In this document: piece after piece, positions 1-10,923 of the stretch
How positions within the stretch are numbered: position 1 is the first letter of the stretch
How the letters are laid out: the number at the start of each line of letters is the position of its first letter
Program-made: the position numbers and the translations under genes
Source of the DNA: Macrotrachela quadricornifera
Taxonomy: Eukaryota > Rotifera > Eurotatoria > Philodinida > Philodinidae
NCBI GenBank assembly: GCA_022393335.1
Contig: JAJEKB010000780.1
Location: forward strand, 142,236-206,235
Direction of reading: 5' to 3'
Length of the DNA stretch: 64,000 nt
The notes under the pieces: generated by a model
What the model saw: the letters and a program-made list of their open reading frames with translations, nothing else
What the model was told of the DNA's origin: nothing
The model's database searches: none

Positions 1-1
1 T

Positions 2-1286
2 CCTTTTATACGAAGCGATTTTTTAGCACCAATAAAAACACCATTAACATCAAATGTCTCATCATTACAATCAACAACTGATGAAGCTTATGAATCTGAA
101 CCAACAACAGCATCACCACGTTCAACAACAATAAGTTTATCAACACCAACACCAACTTTTATTCATCCAGATCTTGAACATGAATTTGAATATCCATCAC
201 CTCCACCCCCTGTACCTGATCGACGTCTTAAACCTGCTCATTTACGTCCACCACCTCCAACAAAACCACGATCTCATAAAAAACAACAAAATAATGTTAC
301 ATATAATCAATTAGAAAAATCCAAAACTTCACCAATAACAGTTATTCAACATTTAATGTCATCAACATCAAATGATTCAACATTATCTTCAGCACGAACA
401 TTAAGTAGTCGACATTATTGTGGTTCATTACCATTATCACATGGACCTACAACAACAACAACAACAAATTCTCAAATAGAAATAAAATTAGATGAGACTT
501 CAAAACAAAATAGTAAAACATCTAATCAATTAAATTCACCTAACAATCATCATAATAATCAACATGTTACATTTACAAAATCATCATCATCATCAAATAA
601 AACAAAATCAAAAAGACCATCATCTACATGTTTTGATGAAACAACTAATGGTTTAGCTATTCGATTACCAGCACCAACATCTAATCCACATGATTCATCA
701 AATAAACAAAGTCTCAATAGGTTTGTTCAATAGAGATAGATAAATTATTCTATTACATATATGTGTTCATGTATATAGACAATGTTATTCATTAAATAAT
801 TAATGTATTTCTTTAAAAAAAACAATAGTTTTTGAAAAAAGAGCTTAGATTAAACTAATACATTCATAAATAGAGCACTCCAACATTTTATTTGATATAT
901 TATTGCAATTATATATCAGTATGGCCACATATGGAGATAGAAAATTGTTTATAGAGACTTCTTCTACCGTATAGACAATTATTTTTCCGCATTCAATTAC
1001 ATGAAGCTAAGCAAAGCATCATACCGATTTTTATATAATACATTCTAACTGAGAAAAATTCTGAAATCATTTAATATAATTATAATTCAGTTTTAAAAAT
1101 GATATCAAATTTTTTTTTTCTTCATAGATCACCAATTCCATCATCTACTAAACAACCTAATGAAAAAATAAAACCTCGACCGATGTCAGAGAATGTATGT
1201 ATATCTACTTAAATATCTTTTTATCTGATTAATCATTCCTTTAGGTCATTTTCAATCCACCATCTGTATATGAAACATCGGTTTGA
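2..1286 (+). CDS. Gab-like docking protein, C-terminal part (5' end outside window)
   Basis: Three exons join in phase: 2-720, 1128-1194 and 1245-1286 (stop TGA). The first is open to the window edge, so the N-terminus, where a Gab protein would carry its PH domain, is missing. The product is low-complexity and rich in Ser, Thr and Pro. It holds a proline-rich block with a PxxxRxxKP motif (PVPDRRLKP, bases 209-235) followed by PPPPTKPR. PxxxRxxKP is the atypical motif by which Gab-family scaffolds bind the C-terminal SH3 domain of GRB2, and the surrounding PPPV..R.LKP resembles Gab1/Gab2. Isolated tyrosines (EAYES, FEYPS, VYETS) could be phosphosites. The second intron is only 50 nt. The Gab assignment is inference from one motif in a disordered region; another SH3-binding scaffold is possible. 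The coding nature and exon structure are well supported. Confidence 0.6.
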
Positions 1287-2215
1287 AAGATTTCTTTTTT
1301 TTTTTTCTTTCTATTGTACAGTATATGTAAATCTTGCAATGTTATCTTTTTTTCTTTCTGTTTTTAAATACCACTATGTGGTAAATAAAAACATTAATTT
1401 ATACTCAGTTTTCTAGCAATCAATCCTATGTTGATTTTTCATTTTCTTCGTTTTTTAATTATAGATGACATTCTCTTTCTCTTTTTTGATATTTTTTTTT
1501 GTGCCAGGTATTTATAGATGATCAAGTGTGTTTGTGTGTGCGCTTGTATGCTTTCTTCTTCTTTTTTTTTTTCTTTTTTAATAACATACAGTAGCTTGTG
1601 CACTAAAGATTATCAAATATAACGAAAAACTGAATATAACAGAAAAAAAAAAGAATTGTTTGATATTAATATAGAATTTAGAATAAAATAAAAGAAAACA
1701 TGTATTGATCTATCAAAAGATTTAATAATTAAAACCAAAGATTGATAGAAAAGGTTATATGATGACTGAATAAATGTTATAATAGATGGATTAATCTGTA
1801 TTGAATATTTTTTTTATCAATAATTTAATAAATAAAATGATATATTTTTCATGAAATGTTTATCACTGACATCTATATAAATTACATAGATATGTATTGA
1901 ATACTAAACTTTTTTTGGTACATGAAGTTGGAAATGAAGTAATTTTGTTATATTTTATTGATAGTGTGTGAACACGAGTTTATAGTATTATTGAATTGTC
2001 TAGACAATCTAATTTACATGTCGTTAATAATGGTTGTTTTCAATCAACAACGTTAAAATATTGTTGTTTTTGATTTAAAAATCTGTTACTCTAGAGAATA
2101 ACAAAAATATTCTCGTTTTATAATGTCTCAGTCACTAATCAAAAAAAAAACTCTAAAACTTCTTTTCAGAAAATTAATATAGGAAGAATTTTAGTTCAAT
2201 CATTTCATCTGTAAT
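1287..2215. other. Intergenic, 3' flank of Gab-like gene and 5' flank of next gene
   Basis: A/T-rich with many poly-T tracts and no coding potential. A pyrimidine-rich 3' splice acceptor (AG at 2168-2169) lies 46 nt before the ATG of the next gene and may mark a 5'UTR intron or a spliced-leader site. Confidence 0.6.
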
Positions 2216-3647
2216 ATGTCTGTCTACGATAGTAAAGCTAACTATCATCCAGTATCAGCTTTACCTGGTAGTTTACCCAATGGTAAGTCAATGTACTCTT
2301 TATTACACTCCATATATTTATTACTATTTCATATAGGATCTTATCTATTACCTGGTAATGGCTATTACAGGTATATATAGAAAAAGTCTCGAATACTCTA
2401 ATGTTTTCTTTTAATTACAAATATAGTGTTGAAGGACGTTTACCACGAGTTCTCTATAATACTCAAAAATTTGTAAATGATCCTAAATATACTTATTCAC
2501 AAAGTTATCGCATTGATGCCATGCAATCATTGAGTAATGCAAAAAAGGGTTAGTTGAATATTTTTATATTTTATTATGCTAGGCAAAACTTCTCACATCT
2601 TTCTCTCCTAAATTGCACTTATGATAAGAGCTAAATAGCTGAAATTTTATGTGCATATACTCTATGATGATGATACTGATCATAAATACCAATCTCACCA
2701 AAATTTTTTGAGTAAGAATAGAGATATAGGTCGATAGTAATCATGTTCCTTATGAATTTCATAATTTGACAAAAGAAAGATCATTTGAATCAACTAATAT
2801 CTCATTGTATAGTATTCTATTCCAGCTATCTATAGTATAAATTTCATCGAAATTCATTGACTGGTTGGAGAATTCGAACTATTTAACTCGAATCATCGAT
2901 GTACAATAAAATGGTCACACTTTTTCAATGGCTCAACGATTTTCAAATTCACAAGAAACATGATTGTTACCTCATATAATATCTTCATTCTCACTCAAAA
3001 AAATTTGACAGAAATGATGCTCGTGATAAGCCTTCATCATAGTGCATATGCATATAAAATTTCATGTCTAGCTGCCATCATAAGTGCTGCTTAGAAGGAG
3101 AGGACGGAATTTTAATCAGCACTGTAAAAATATTGTATAACTATTTATATTAGGCACTAGTTTACCACCATATTATTCATATTATCCTCACTTTGAAGCA
3201 GCACGTGAACGACATATATTTGTACCAAAATATTTTCCTAATGAAAATCCATCTTGCTATGAACATAAAGGTTTTCAACATTTTAAAGAAGTATAATTAA
3301 TAAAAACAATCAATATCTTTCGAATATTATTCTTTATATTCTTTTTTAGCAAGCTTCAAATTCAGGAGGTTATGCACTTCGAAGTGTTAATAGTTTACCA
3401 TCTCTAGACTATGTAACTATACCAAAATCAGATAAAACTAATGAAATTTATCGAACTTATCAAGCAAAAATGCCTTAGTAAGTTTATTGTTTGTTCGATA
3501 GCAAGAAAAACTAATAAGTTTTATTTTCCTAGTGATATGATGGTATTACGTGATGACCAAATATATAAAACACAATATCCAAAGAATTTTATGACAAGTG
3601 ATAAATCATTTATTTCAAGTACGACTGTTATACCACGAGGATCTTAA
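2216..3647 (+). CDS. Uncharacterised Tyr/Ser-rich protein, six exons
   Basis: Six exons keep phase: 2216-2282, 2337-2370, 2427-2548, 3154-3290, 3350-3477 and 3533-3647, giving about 200 residues. I do not recognise the family. The protein is hydrophilic, with no signal peptide or membrane segment. It is rich in Tyr, Pro, Ser and Asn, with short aromatic motifs such as LPPYYSYYPHF and YPKNF, the sort of composition seen in small microtubule- or cilium-associated proteins; that last point is only a guess. The ATG is the first in frame after a pyrimidine-rich acceptor ending at 2169. Four introns are 50-60 nt. Intron 3 (2549-3153) is 605 nt because it carries an inverted-repeat element. Confidence 0.75.
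2585..3112. mobile_element. MITE/foldback-like element inside an intron
   Basis: The left arm (about 2595-2758) matches the reverse complement of the right arm (about 2950-3105) with substitutions and small gaps. Conserved blocks include CACTTATGAT, TGAAATTTTAT and CTATGATGA near the ends and TTTTTTGAGT with ATCATGTT further in. About 190 nt of loop separates the arms and no ORF is present. It fills nearly all of the extra length of the host intron. No clear target duplication was seen, so the ends are approximate. Confidence 0.65.
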
Positions 3648-4332
3648 TTAAATATAATCTGATAGTATAAACTTTTATAAACAATCTCGATGACATATAT
3701 ATTTTTTATATTCTTCTTCTTTCTTTTTTTATTAATTAGAATAAATTATATATCTTATCAAGTATTGAATATATCAAGCATAGGTTTACATTGGTCGGTT
3801 ATATATATGTAGTAATATAAAATAATTCTCTCTGACATATTGATCGGACATTTAATGTAAAACGAGAGATCATTGAGTCGAATATTATTGCTTCTTAATA
3901 AACCTTTAGAAGACTATATAAAGTCAAAAATGATTTAAATTTAAAATTTGTCTTAGCATTGTGATTTGATATTACCTATATGAAGAATAATCTGACATTG
4001 AATTTCACTTTGAACACTAGTGACATCTATTTTAATTTTAAAATGACATTTTAATTATCGAATTTCAAAATATAAATTTTATAATTAATTTAAAAGAAAG
4101 AAAATCTTTAAAATACATTCTTCTTCTATTAAGAAAGACATGGTTTTATAAAAAAAAAACCAATAAGAAACATCGTCTTTCACAAAATAAACAAAACTGA
4201 TTCAAAGAAACAAGAAATTATATGTCTTGTCAGTTCTTTTCTTATAAATTTTCTTGAAATATTTTTCTTAAATTAATTTATTATAATTTTTTTTTAAGAT
4301 CCGTTTTAGTCTCTATTTCTATTATTTCCAAC
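3648..4332. other. Intergenic between the unknown gene and eL22
   Basis: A/T-rich, no coding signal. Two acceptor-like sites (AG at 4296-4297 and 4308-4309, each after T-rich sequence) precede the eL22 ATG by 23-36 nt. Confidence 0.55.
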
Positions 4333-5161
4333 ATGTCTGACAAAAAAACGTCAGCTACTGCCACATCGGCTACTAAAAAAGCCTCTGCTGCCAGTAAAAA
4401 ACCAGCTACAGCAACTCCTGCTCCACCAAAAGCAGAGGTATATACTTAAATTTTCTTTCTATACTTTTATTTATTTTTATTTGCAAAAAAAAAATCAATA
4501 GAAGGTCGAAGCAACCAAAAAACCAGCAACAGCTACGGCTACACCAACATCAACGCCATCGACAACAACACCAGCTCAAACTAAACCTAAGGCAACAACA
4601 CCAACTGCTAAATCAACATCATCATTAGCTAAAACATCAACAAAAGTTACAAAAAAACCAACAACACCAAAAGGTGGAAAGGGTAGTGCTAAAAAGAAAA
4701 GCAAATCAATTAAATATTATATTGATTGTACACATCCAGTTGAAGATGGTATTTTTGATCTTGCTGCATTCGTAAATATTAAAAATATATTTTATTATAT
4801 ATAAGAAAAAGAATTTTTTTTATTATAATTTAGGAACGATTTTTACTTGAAAAAATGAAAATTAATGGTAAAACATCAAATTTAGGTAATAATGTTGCTG
4901 TTGAAAAAGCTAAAGCCAAAATATCAGTTACATCTGATATACCATTATCAAAACGGTAGAATTATTTTTTTAATCAAATAAAAAACTAATAATTATCATT
5001 TTATCGTATTTTTTAGATATATGAAATATTTAACTAAAAAATTTTTGAAAAAACATGAACTTCGTGATTGGTTACGTGTTATTGCTAATTCAAAAGATTC
5101 CTATGAATTACGCTATTTCAATATCAATCAAGAAGAAAATGAAGGTGAAGATGAAGCATAA
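4333..5161 (+). CDS. RPL22: 60S ribosomal protein eL22
   Basis: Four exons: 4333-4437, 4502-4771, 4834-4955 and 5017-5161 (stop TAA), about 213 residues. The last half is unmistakable eL22: a [20 protein letters not shown] start, [48 protein letters not shown] and an acidic tail. It is a structural component of the large ribosomal subunit. The first ~100 residues are a Lys/Ala/Thr/Pro-rich extension like those of arthropod and some other invertebrate eL22 proteins; vertebrate eL22 is about 128 residues. An acceptor-like T-rich AG lies 23 nt before the ATG. The gene is tail-to-tail with the minus-strand metallo-hydrolase, 104 nt away. Confidence 0.96.
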
Positions 5162-5265
5162 AACTATTTAAATCGTTTTTGTTTTTGTTTTGAGCACTTC
5201 ATTATTGTACTCTATTGAAAGAAAAAAAAAACGAAAACGAAATAACAAGAAGAAACAAACAAGAT

Positions 5266-6408
5266 TTAAAATATATTTAAAATTTTATATGCTAATAGTA
5301 CAATGAATAGAATAGAATGTTTGATTTTGATATATATGAATGATGATGATGATGATGATACGTATTGACGAATACAAGCTATTGGAAGAGCAGTTGTTTT
5401 TGATGACTGAGTTTTATTTTTTGGTACGAATTGACATGATGGTGGTTGAAGACCACCACATGTATTTGGGGAATTTTGAGAACATTTACAACCGACTGAT
5501 ATAGCTGAATGTGGTATTCGATTAGCAAGAGAAGCACGAGATTGTTCAATATTTGAATAATTACGAAAAACATCTTCTAAAATACGCATAACAAATGTTG
5601 TATTACATGAATTAAATATAAGTGCTCTCATATATGTTAACCATCGTATATTTGTTTCTATTGCATCAATAAATGAAATTGTTGATGATTGTTCACCATG
5701 TGATGGATAAATTCGAGTAGATTCAGGAAATGTACAACTAAGACTTTGTAAAATTCCTATCCAATTACATACATGATTATCTGAATCTGGATAAGTATCA
5801 GATGGTGATACAAATAAATGACTATGTATAGCAACAAGATCACCAGTGAATAAAGCTTTAATTGAAGGTATATAAATCATTGATGCATGAATTGATTCAG
5901 CTATAGGAAAATTTGATATAATATGTATTTTATCATTACCAAATATAGTTAATGGTTGATCAAGTACTTTAATATGATCATTATATAAAAATTCACTTGG
6001 TGATTGACGTTTATCAAGTAATATTGATGTTTCAAATGGATTTATTTGACGCCAAATTTCTAACCAGTAATTTATTTCATTTAAAGCACCTGAATTACTA
6101 ACATAAACTGGTAATCGTGTTATATTTAATTCATATAAAAAACTAACAAGTCCAAGTATATTGTCTGGATGTGTATGTGTAAGAAAAATAAATGATGGTA
6201 AATTTCCGTTAGGAAATTTTTCACGCCATTTTTGACCAAGAAGTAAGCCATGTTCCCAATAACAACCACAATCAATAATAAAACCATCATTTTCATTTTG
6301 AACAATCCAACTATTTGATGAATCATTTGATACACGTACTTGTATTATATTGATCATATATACATATTGAATTAATAGAATAAAAATAAAATGAACTATC
6401 ATCGTCAT
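5266..6408 (-). CDS. Secreted metallo-beta-lactamase-fold hydrolase, intronless
   Basis: A single open frame of 380 residues with no intron. Residues ~1-25 are hydrophobic and look like a signal peptide. The metal-binding signature is THTHPDN (HxHxDN, where the family norm is HxHxDH), followed by ESIHAS, LFTGDLV and YPSHGE. These would supply the later His, Asp and His ligands of a binuclear metal site, so the fold is well supported. The substrate is unknown. After the domain comes a Cys-rich stretch (GCKCS..TCGG..SC) and a C-terminal hydrophobic run that could be a GPI-attachment signal or membrane anchor. Lack of introns among intron-rich neighbours is compatible with retroposition or horizontal acquisition; codon use looks like the neighbours. 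Confidence 0.85.
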   Translation of the reverse strand: MTMIVHFIFILLIQYVYMINIIQVRVSNDSSNSWIVQNENDGFIIDCGCYWEHGLLLGQKWREKFPNGNLPSFIFLTHTHPDNILGLVSFLYELNITRLPVYVSNSGALNEINYWLEIWRQINPFETSILLDKRQSPSEFLYNDHIKVLDQPLTIFGNDKIHIISNFPIAESIHASMIYIPSIKALFTGDLVAIHSHLFVSPSDTYPDSDNHVCNWIGILQSLSCTFPESTRIYPSHGEQSSTISFIDAIETNIRWLTYMRALIFNSCNTTFVMRILEDVFRNYSNIEQSRASLANRIPHSAISVGCKCSQNSPNTCGGLQPPSCQFVPKNKTQSSKTTALPIACIRQYVSSSSSSFIYIKIKHSILFIVLLAYKILNIF

Positions 6409-7209
6409 TTTACAGATGCAAATGATGATGATGACACTAAAGAGATAGTGATTATTAAAATCGAGTTTAGTTATTTGCTATGATAATATGTGTAGGTCGA
6501 TTTAATATTAATATGTACCAACATTAATTTGTTGTCTTATAGAAGAAAAAGATCTTATAATACAGTGTACATAGAATGAATCATTTGTTTTTGTTAATTC
6601 TTTTAAATTGAAAAAGTGAAATTTTAAAAATCATAAAACATAATGAATAATGTAGAATAATTATTTGATTTATTTGAAAATTATTTTATTAAAAAAAATA
6701 CTGAAAAATGTATGTTTTGATTGTATTTGATAATATATAAGAATTTATTTCAAGATCATACGTTTGATTAATTGTATAACAAGTTATTCATAAAAATCAA
6801 AGCAAATATTAATTTCTTTTATATATAATGGTTATAATCTTTCGATAGAACTTGATATAATTTTTCGAAAAATTATCCTTTTATTTACATATATTTTCGT
6901 CTGATTGCTTGATTTAAATGATATGTTAAGGTTCTTCCAGTATAACTGAGAATCAATTTTGTTTTTTAGATAGGGAATATTGTTCAATTTTAACAGTATA
7001 TTCGAAAAATGTGAATATTTCCTCATTTCTTTATCGATATTGTTACGAAAACTAGCCAAAAATATTTCATTCGATAAAAATCGTCTATATATTTAAATAT
7101 TCTTCAATATGTAATTTATATAAATAAATAGTCAAAAGATGAAGGAGATTCTTAAGAAGTCTATTTTTCTTTCTATCATATATATGTCAGAGTTACTTTT
7201 AAAAGACAT
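6409..7209. other. Intergenic, no gene seen
   Basis: A/T-rich flank upstream of the metallo-hydrolase. A short minus-strand open frame near 6832-7059 has no recognisable features and is judged spurious. Confidence 0.5.
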
Positions 7210-7655
7210 CTCGTGTCAATATCAGATATAGAAACAAAGGAAAACTATTTCGAGAATGGAAACTGATGCATACCTACTGTTTTCACTATTGGAAAGAGCG
7301 ATGCGGGAGACATCGATTGTTAGTATAAGATTTATGAGATTCAGAAAGTTCATTCATAGATATTTTTGAAGTGATGGTGTAGCAAAATGTAACCACGAGC
7401 AGAGAATGATCGGAGTTACATTTTGCTACAATTTCTGTTGAAATTTCTGTGAAAAATGATGAAAAAGGTAACAAAGAAAATATTATTTCAAAAATATCTA
7501 TGAATGAACTCTTGAAAACTTATAAATCCTATGATAATCGATACCCCCGACTTCGCTCCTTCCAATGGTGAAAACAGTAGGTATTCATTAGTTTCCATTC
7601 TCGAAAAATTCTTCTTAGAGTTTCCCTTTTCTATTTTTCTGAGATTGAAGAGACA
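7210..7655. mobile_element. Inverted-repeat (MITE-like) element
   Basis: A long terminal inverted repeat. The left arm (about 7210-7370) pairs with the right arm (about 7485-7655); near-identical blocks include TCGAGAATGGAAACT, ATACCTACTGTTTTCAC and GTTCATTCATAGATATTTTT. The centre contains a second perfect 15-nt hairpin (7379-7393 with 7415-7429). No transposase is encoded. The high arm identity suggests recent activity relative to other elements here. Confidence 0.8.
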
Positions 7656-8227
7656 ATGAAGAGTAAACTAATTGTCTTTAAAATGTATTGTAAAGGTTTA
7701 TTTATATCCTAAATAAAATGTTTGTTGAATAGATAAAATTGAGAAAAATGAATGAACATTAAAGAAAGACATGCCAATAATGAATGAGAAAATCAAGAAA
7801 TCTAATAGTTTTTATTGTTATGACATTTCGCACAGCATTTTCATTTGATACTTTTTATAGTGTTTTGTTTTATATTTCAAATGTTATTGAATGCCATTTA
7901 TTTTCATCTAACATTTGGATAACCATTTGACTTTGAATAAAATATTCCCTTCATTTATAAAAAATATTATGACGGTGAAATAATTATTAGAAATTTTTTG
8001 ATTAAAATGTACATATTTTATTCTGTTATATTTATCGTTGTGACTCAATTCGAAAGAAGACAAAAAGGAAAAAAACAAAAATTACAATGAAAATCACACA
8101 TACGATATCTTTATAAGTATAACAAATATAGATATAAATTCACATACGAAAAAAAAAAGTCAATACAAATGACTAGAAGAAAAATAAAAACAACCAAAAA
8201 AGGAATTTTTATTGTCGAAATATAAAT
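7656..8227. other. Intergenic, 3' flank of the OATP gene
   Basis: A/T-rich, no coding signal or RNA gene recognised. Confidence 0.5.
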
Positions 8228-10652
8228 TTAACTTTGGATAGGATTAATAACATCTGTTAAAATTTGTGAATGTTGTTTGGATTTTTTTCTTTCTTCAATA
8301 TCAGGCATTTTTATATAAGCATACCATGATATTGCACAAAATAATGCTGATAAACTTCGAAAACCACAACCAAGTAATGCTAATGATATAGCCATACGTT
8401 TATTATTATAATGTTTACATTGATCTTTAAATCCACATGTTTCACGTATCCATGTTTTACATGTTCGATCAATAATTGCACCAAATAAAATTGTTCCTGG
8501 TAAATATCCGAATGTTTTTGTCATTGTTGATTTAAATCCAAGTGAAAATGCACGATGTGTTGATTGTACACTATGTAATACACATTTTAATGCTGGTACA
8601 ATAACACAACATGACATAAATACAACAATAAATGCACCAAATAATGTAATCATTAAATTTATTGTACATTTACGCTCTTTACATCGACCTACAAAAAAAC
8701 AAAAATTTGTTTTGTTTTTATAAAAATAATTATTTTTTTTTAATTTTAAACTTACCAACAGTAACTGTACTATTATTTGGTAAACATAAACAATCAACAT
8801 ATTTTTCTTTAAGAATTCTTTTACATCCTAATAAACATGGATTTTGATACGTTTCTCGATTAGCTTGATCACATACTGGTTGATATATATTCATATCGCA
8901 TTCTTTAAATAAATAAAATTATTTAAATTATATATTTAGTTATATTCTTACTGCATTTTCGTTTACATGGACTTTCAACACGATCTGATTCTATCACAGG
9001 TTCATCAAAAAAATCATCATCAAATGCTGTTGATATAACAGGCATGGAATGTGTCGTACCTTTATTAAAAACGAAAATAATAATAATAATAATAAATATA
9101 TATACACATATGTAGATTTAATAAAAAATAAAAATACCAATTGTCGGTTCACGACAATGAATCATTAATCCAAGAAAAATCACAGAAGAAATAGCAAGAA
9201 TTATACAACAAAATTTGGCACATTGACGACCATTCATATTAAATTTTTTAACACAAAAAGCGCCTAATGGTGTACCAAGTATAACCTAATAAAAAAAATA
9301 AATAAAATAATTTAAAATTATATTAATATTTATTTACAGATAATAATGATATAACTCCAATATAAACGCTTGAATGCGATGATGTTGTTCGAAATTGATA
9401 TTCAATATGTTTACTTAAAAATGCCAGATATCCTTTAATTAATAATGCTTCAATAATAGCACAACAAGTAATACCCATATAACGTAAATTAAGAAGTAAA
9501 TGTTTAATTAATGAAAAAATATCATCAATAAAATCTTTTAATTCAATAAATGTTGATATTGTTGAACATTGTTCTTTATTTGTATCTATAGGTAAAGAAT
9601 TTTGTTTATCATTTGATATAATATTTACATTTGAACTTATATTTGTTGTTGATGAACTTGTACGTGATGATATAAAACGATAATTTTCTATTGAATCATT
9701 TTGATTTATTGTTGGTGCTGTTAATAATGGATATGTTGGATTTAATGATAATTCAATTTCTTTTTGTGATATTAAATATTTACGACGATGACGACCAGTA
9801 TCAAATAAACAAAGAAATAAACAAAGTATAAGACTTATACATGTACCTAATGCATAAACTAACCACCAAGCTCCAACCCATTCAGCATAATTTGGTGTTA
9901 ACCAAAGTGGTTTTTTTATATATGTATATACTTTTAAAAATTGTGATGTAGCAAGAAAACCAAGACCAATACCTATTCCTCCAAGTGCATAATATATACC
10001 TAAAAGCAAAAACAAAAAAATATTATGTCTATTATTGTTAAGGTCTTGATAGTAAACCTTGAGCAATAGGTGCTTTTTCTGGTGGAAATAAATCTTCAAT
10101 TAATGTAACAGCTAATGTTGGTAAAGCTGCTGATCCACATGCATTAATTATATTTGATAAATAGAAAACATATTTTAAATGACTTAAAAATCTAATTTTA
10201 CTTGAAATACTACAAACATTTAATGTACGATTTGGATTACATAATGTTAAATGATCAGCAACTATTGGATCTAATGGTGGTTTACCACGTTTTGATTCAA
10301 GTAAATGTGGAAATGACATAACAAGAAAACCACAAGCAAGTATACCCATTGATACAGCTATCCAACGTACTTTTCGACCACTTCGATCACCAAAATAACC
10401 AACAAGTGGATAAGTAAATATAGCAACAAGTTCATAAACAGATTGAAATAAACCTGTTTCTGTTGATGTCATATAAAAGCCTGATTCAAGTGTTGTCATT
10501 ATTGCATTATTTGAACCTCCAACAATCGCATTTTGAATCATATTACATGCGCAAATAAGTATAAAAACAGTTTTTGCTGATAAAGAAATTGATTTTGATA
10601 TTGTTGTTGAAGATTCAGCAATAATACCATCATCATCTTCATTTTGATTCAT
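8228..10652 (-). CDS. Organic anion transporter (OATP/SLCO family)
   Basis: Six exons on the minus strand: 10058-10652, 9338-9999, 9138-9285, 8952-9059, 8756-8902 and 8228-8688, about 706 residues. OATPs are 12-TM plasma-membrane carriers for amphipathic organic anions. Family features seen: an N-terminal TM pair around CNMIQNAIVGGSNNAI, the GYFGDRSGRKVRW loop between TM2 and TM3, YYALGGIGIGLGF, and a large Cys-rich extracellular loop (CKRKC, CDMNIYQPVC, NPCLLGCK, VDCLC) matching the Kazal-like domain before the last TM segments. TLFGAFIVVFMS and the CKTW..TCG tail also fit. The start used is the ATG at 10650-10652; the frame extends upstream without an ATG. A cytoplasmic Ser/Thr/Asn-rich stretch separates the two halves. 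The exact subfamily and substrate cannot be told. Confidence 0.93.
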
Positions 10653-10878
10653 TTTTATGCGCAATTTGTTAAATGACAACTATATTCAGACATAAAAATA
10701 CTATTTAAAAATAATTCACTTTTATTGTTTTTTTGTTCTATTCTTCTACAAAGAGAAAGAAAAAAAATATATAGACATTTTTACAAACGAATTATGAATA
10801 ACATAGAGTATGCGCCCCCGTATACATAGTACTTATAGAGTCGATCATTCGTACGCTTGTTTTCAAAGAAAAAAAGCA

Positions 10879-10892
<14 letters not shown>

Positions 10893-10919
<27 letters not shown>
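10893..10919. repeat. (GA)n microsatellite
   Basis: Uninterrupted GA dinucleotide run flanked by AAAG repeats, about 240 bp upstream of the OATP start codon. Confidence 0.95.

Positions 10920-10923
<4 letters not shown>

Noticed and set aside
7286..7474. 62-codon minus-strand open frame
   Set aside because: Lies wholly inside the inverted-repeat element and is explained by its palindromic sequence.
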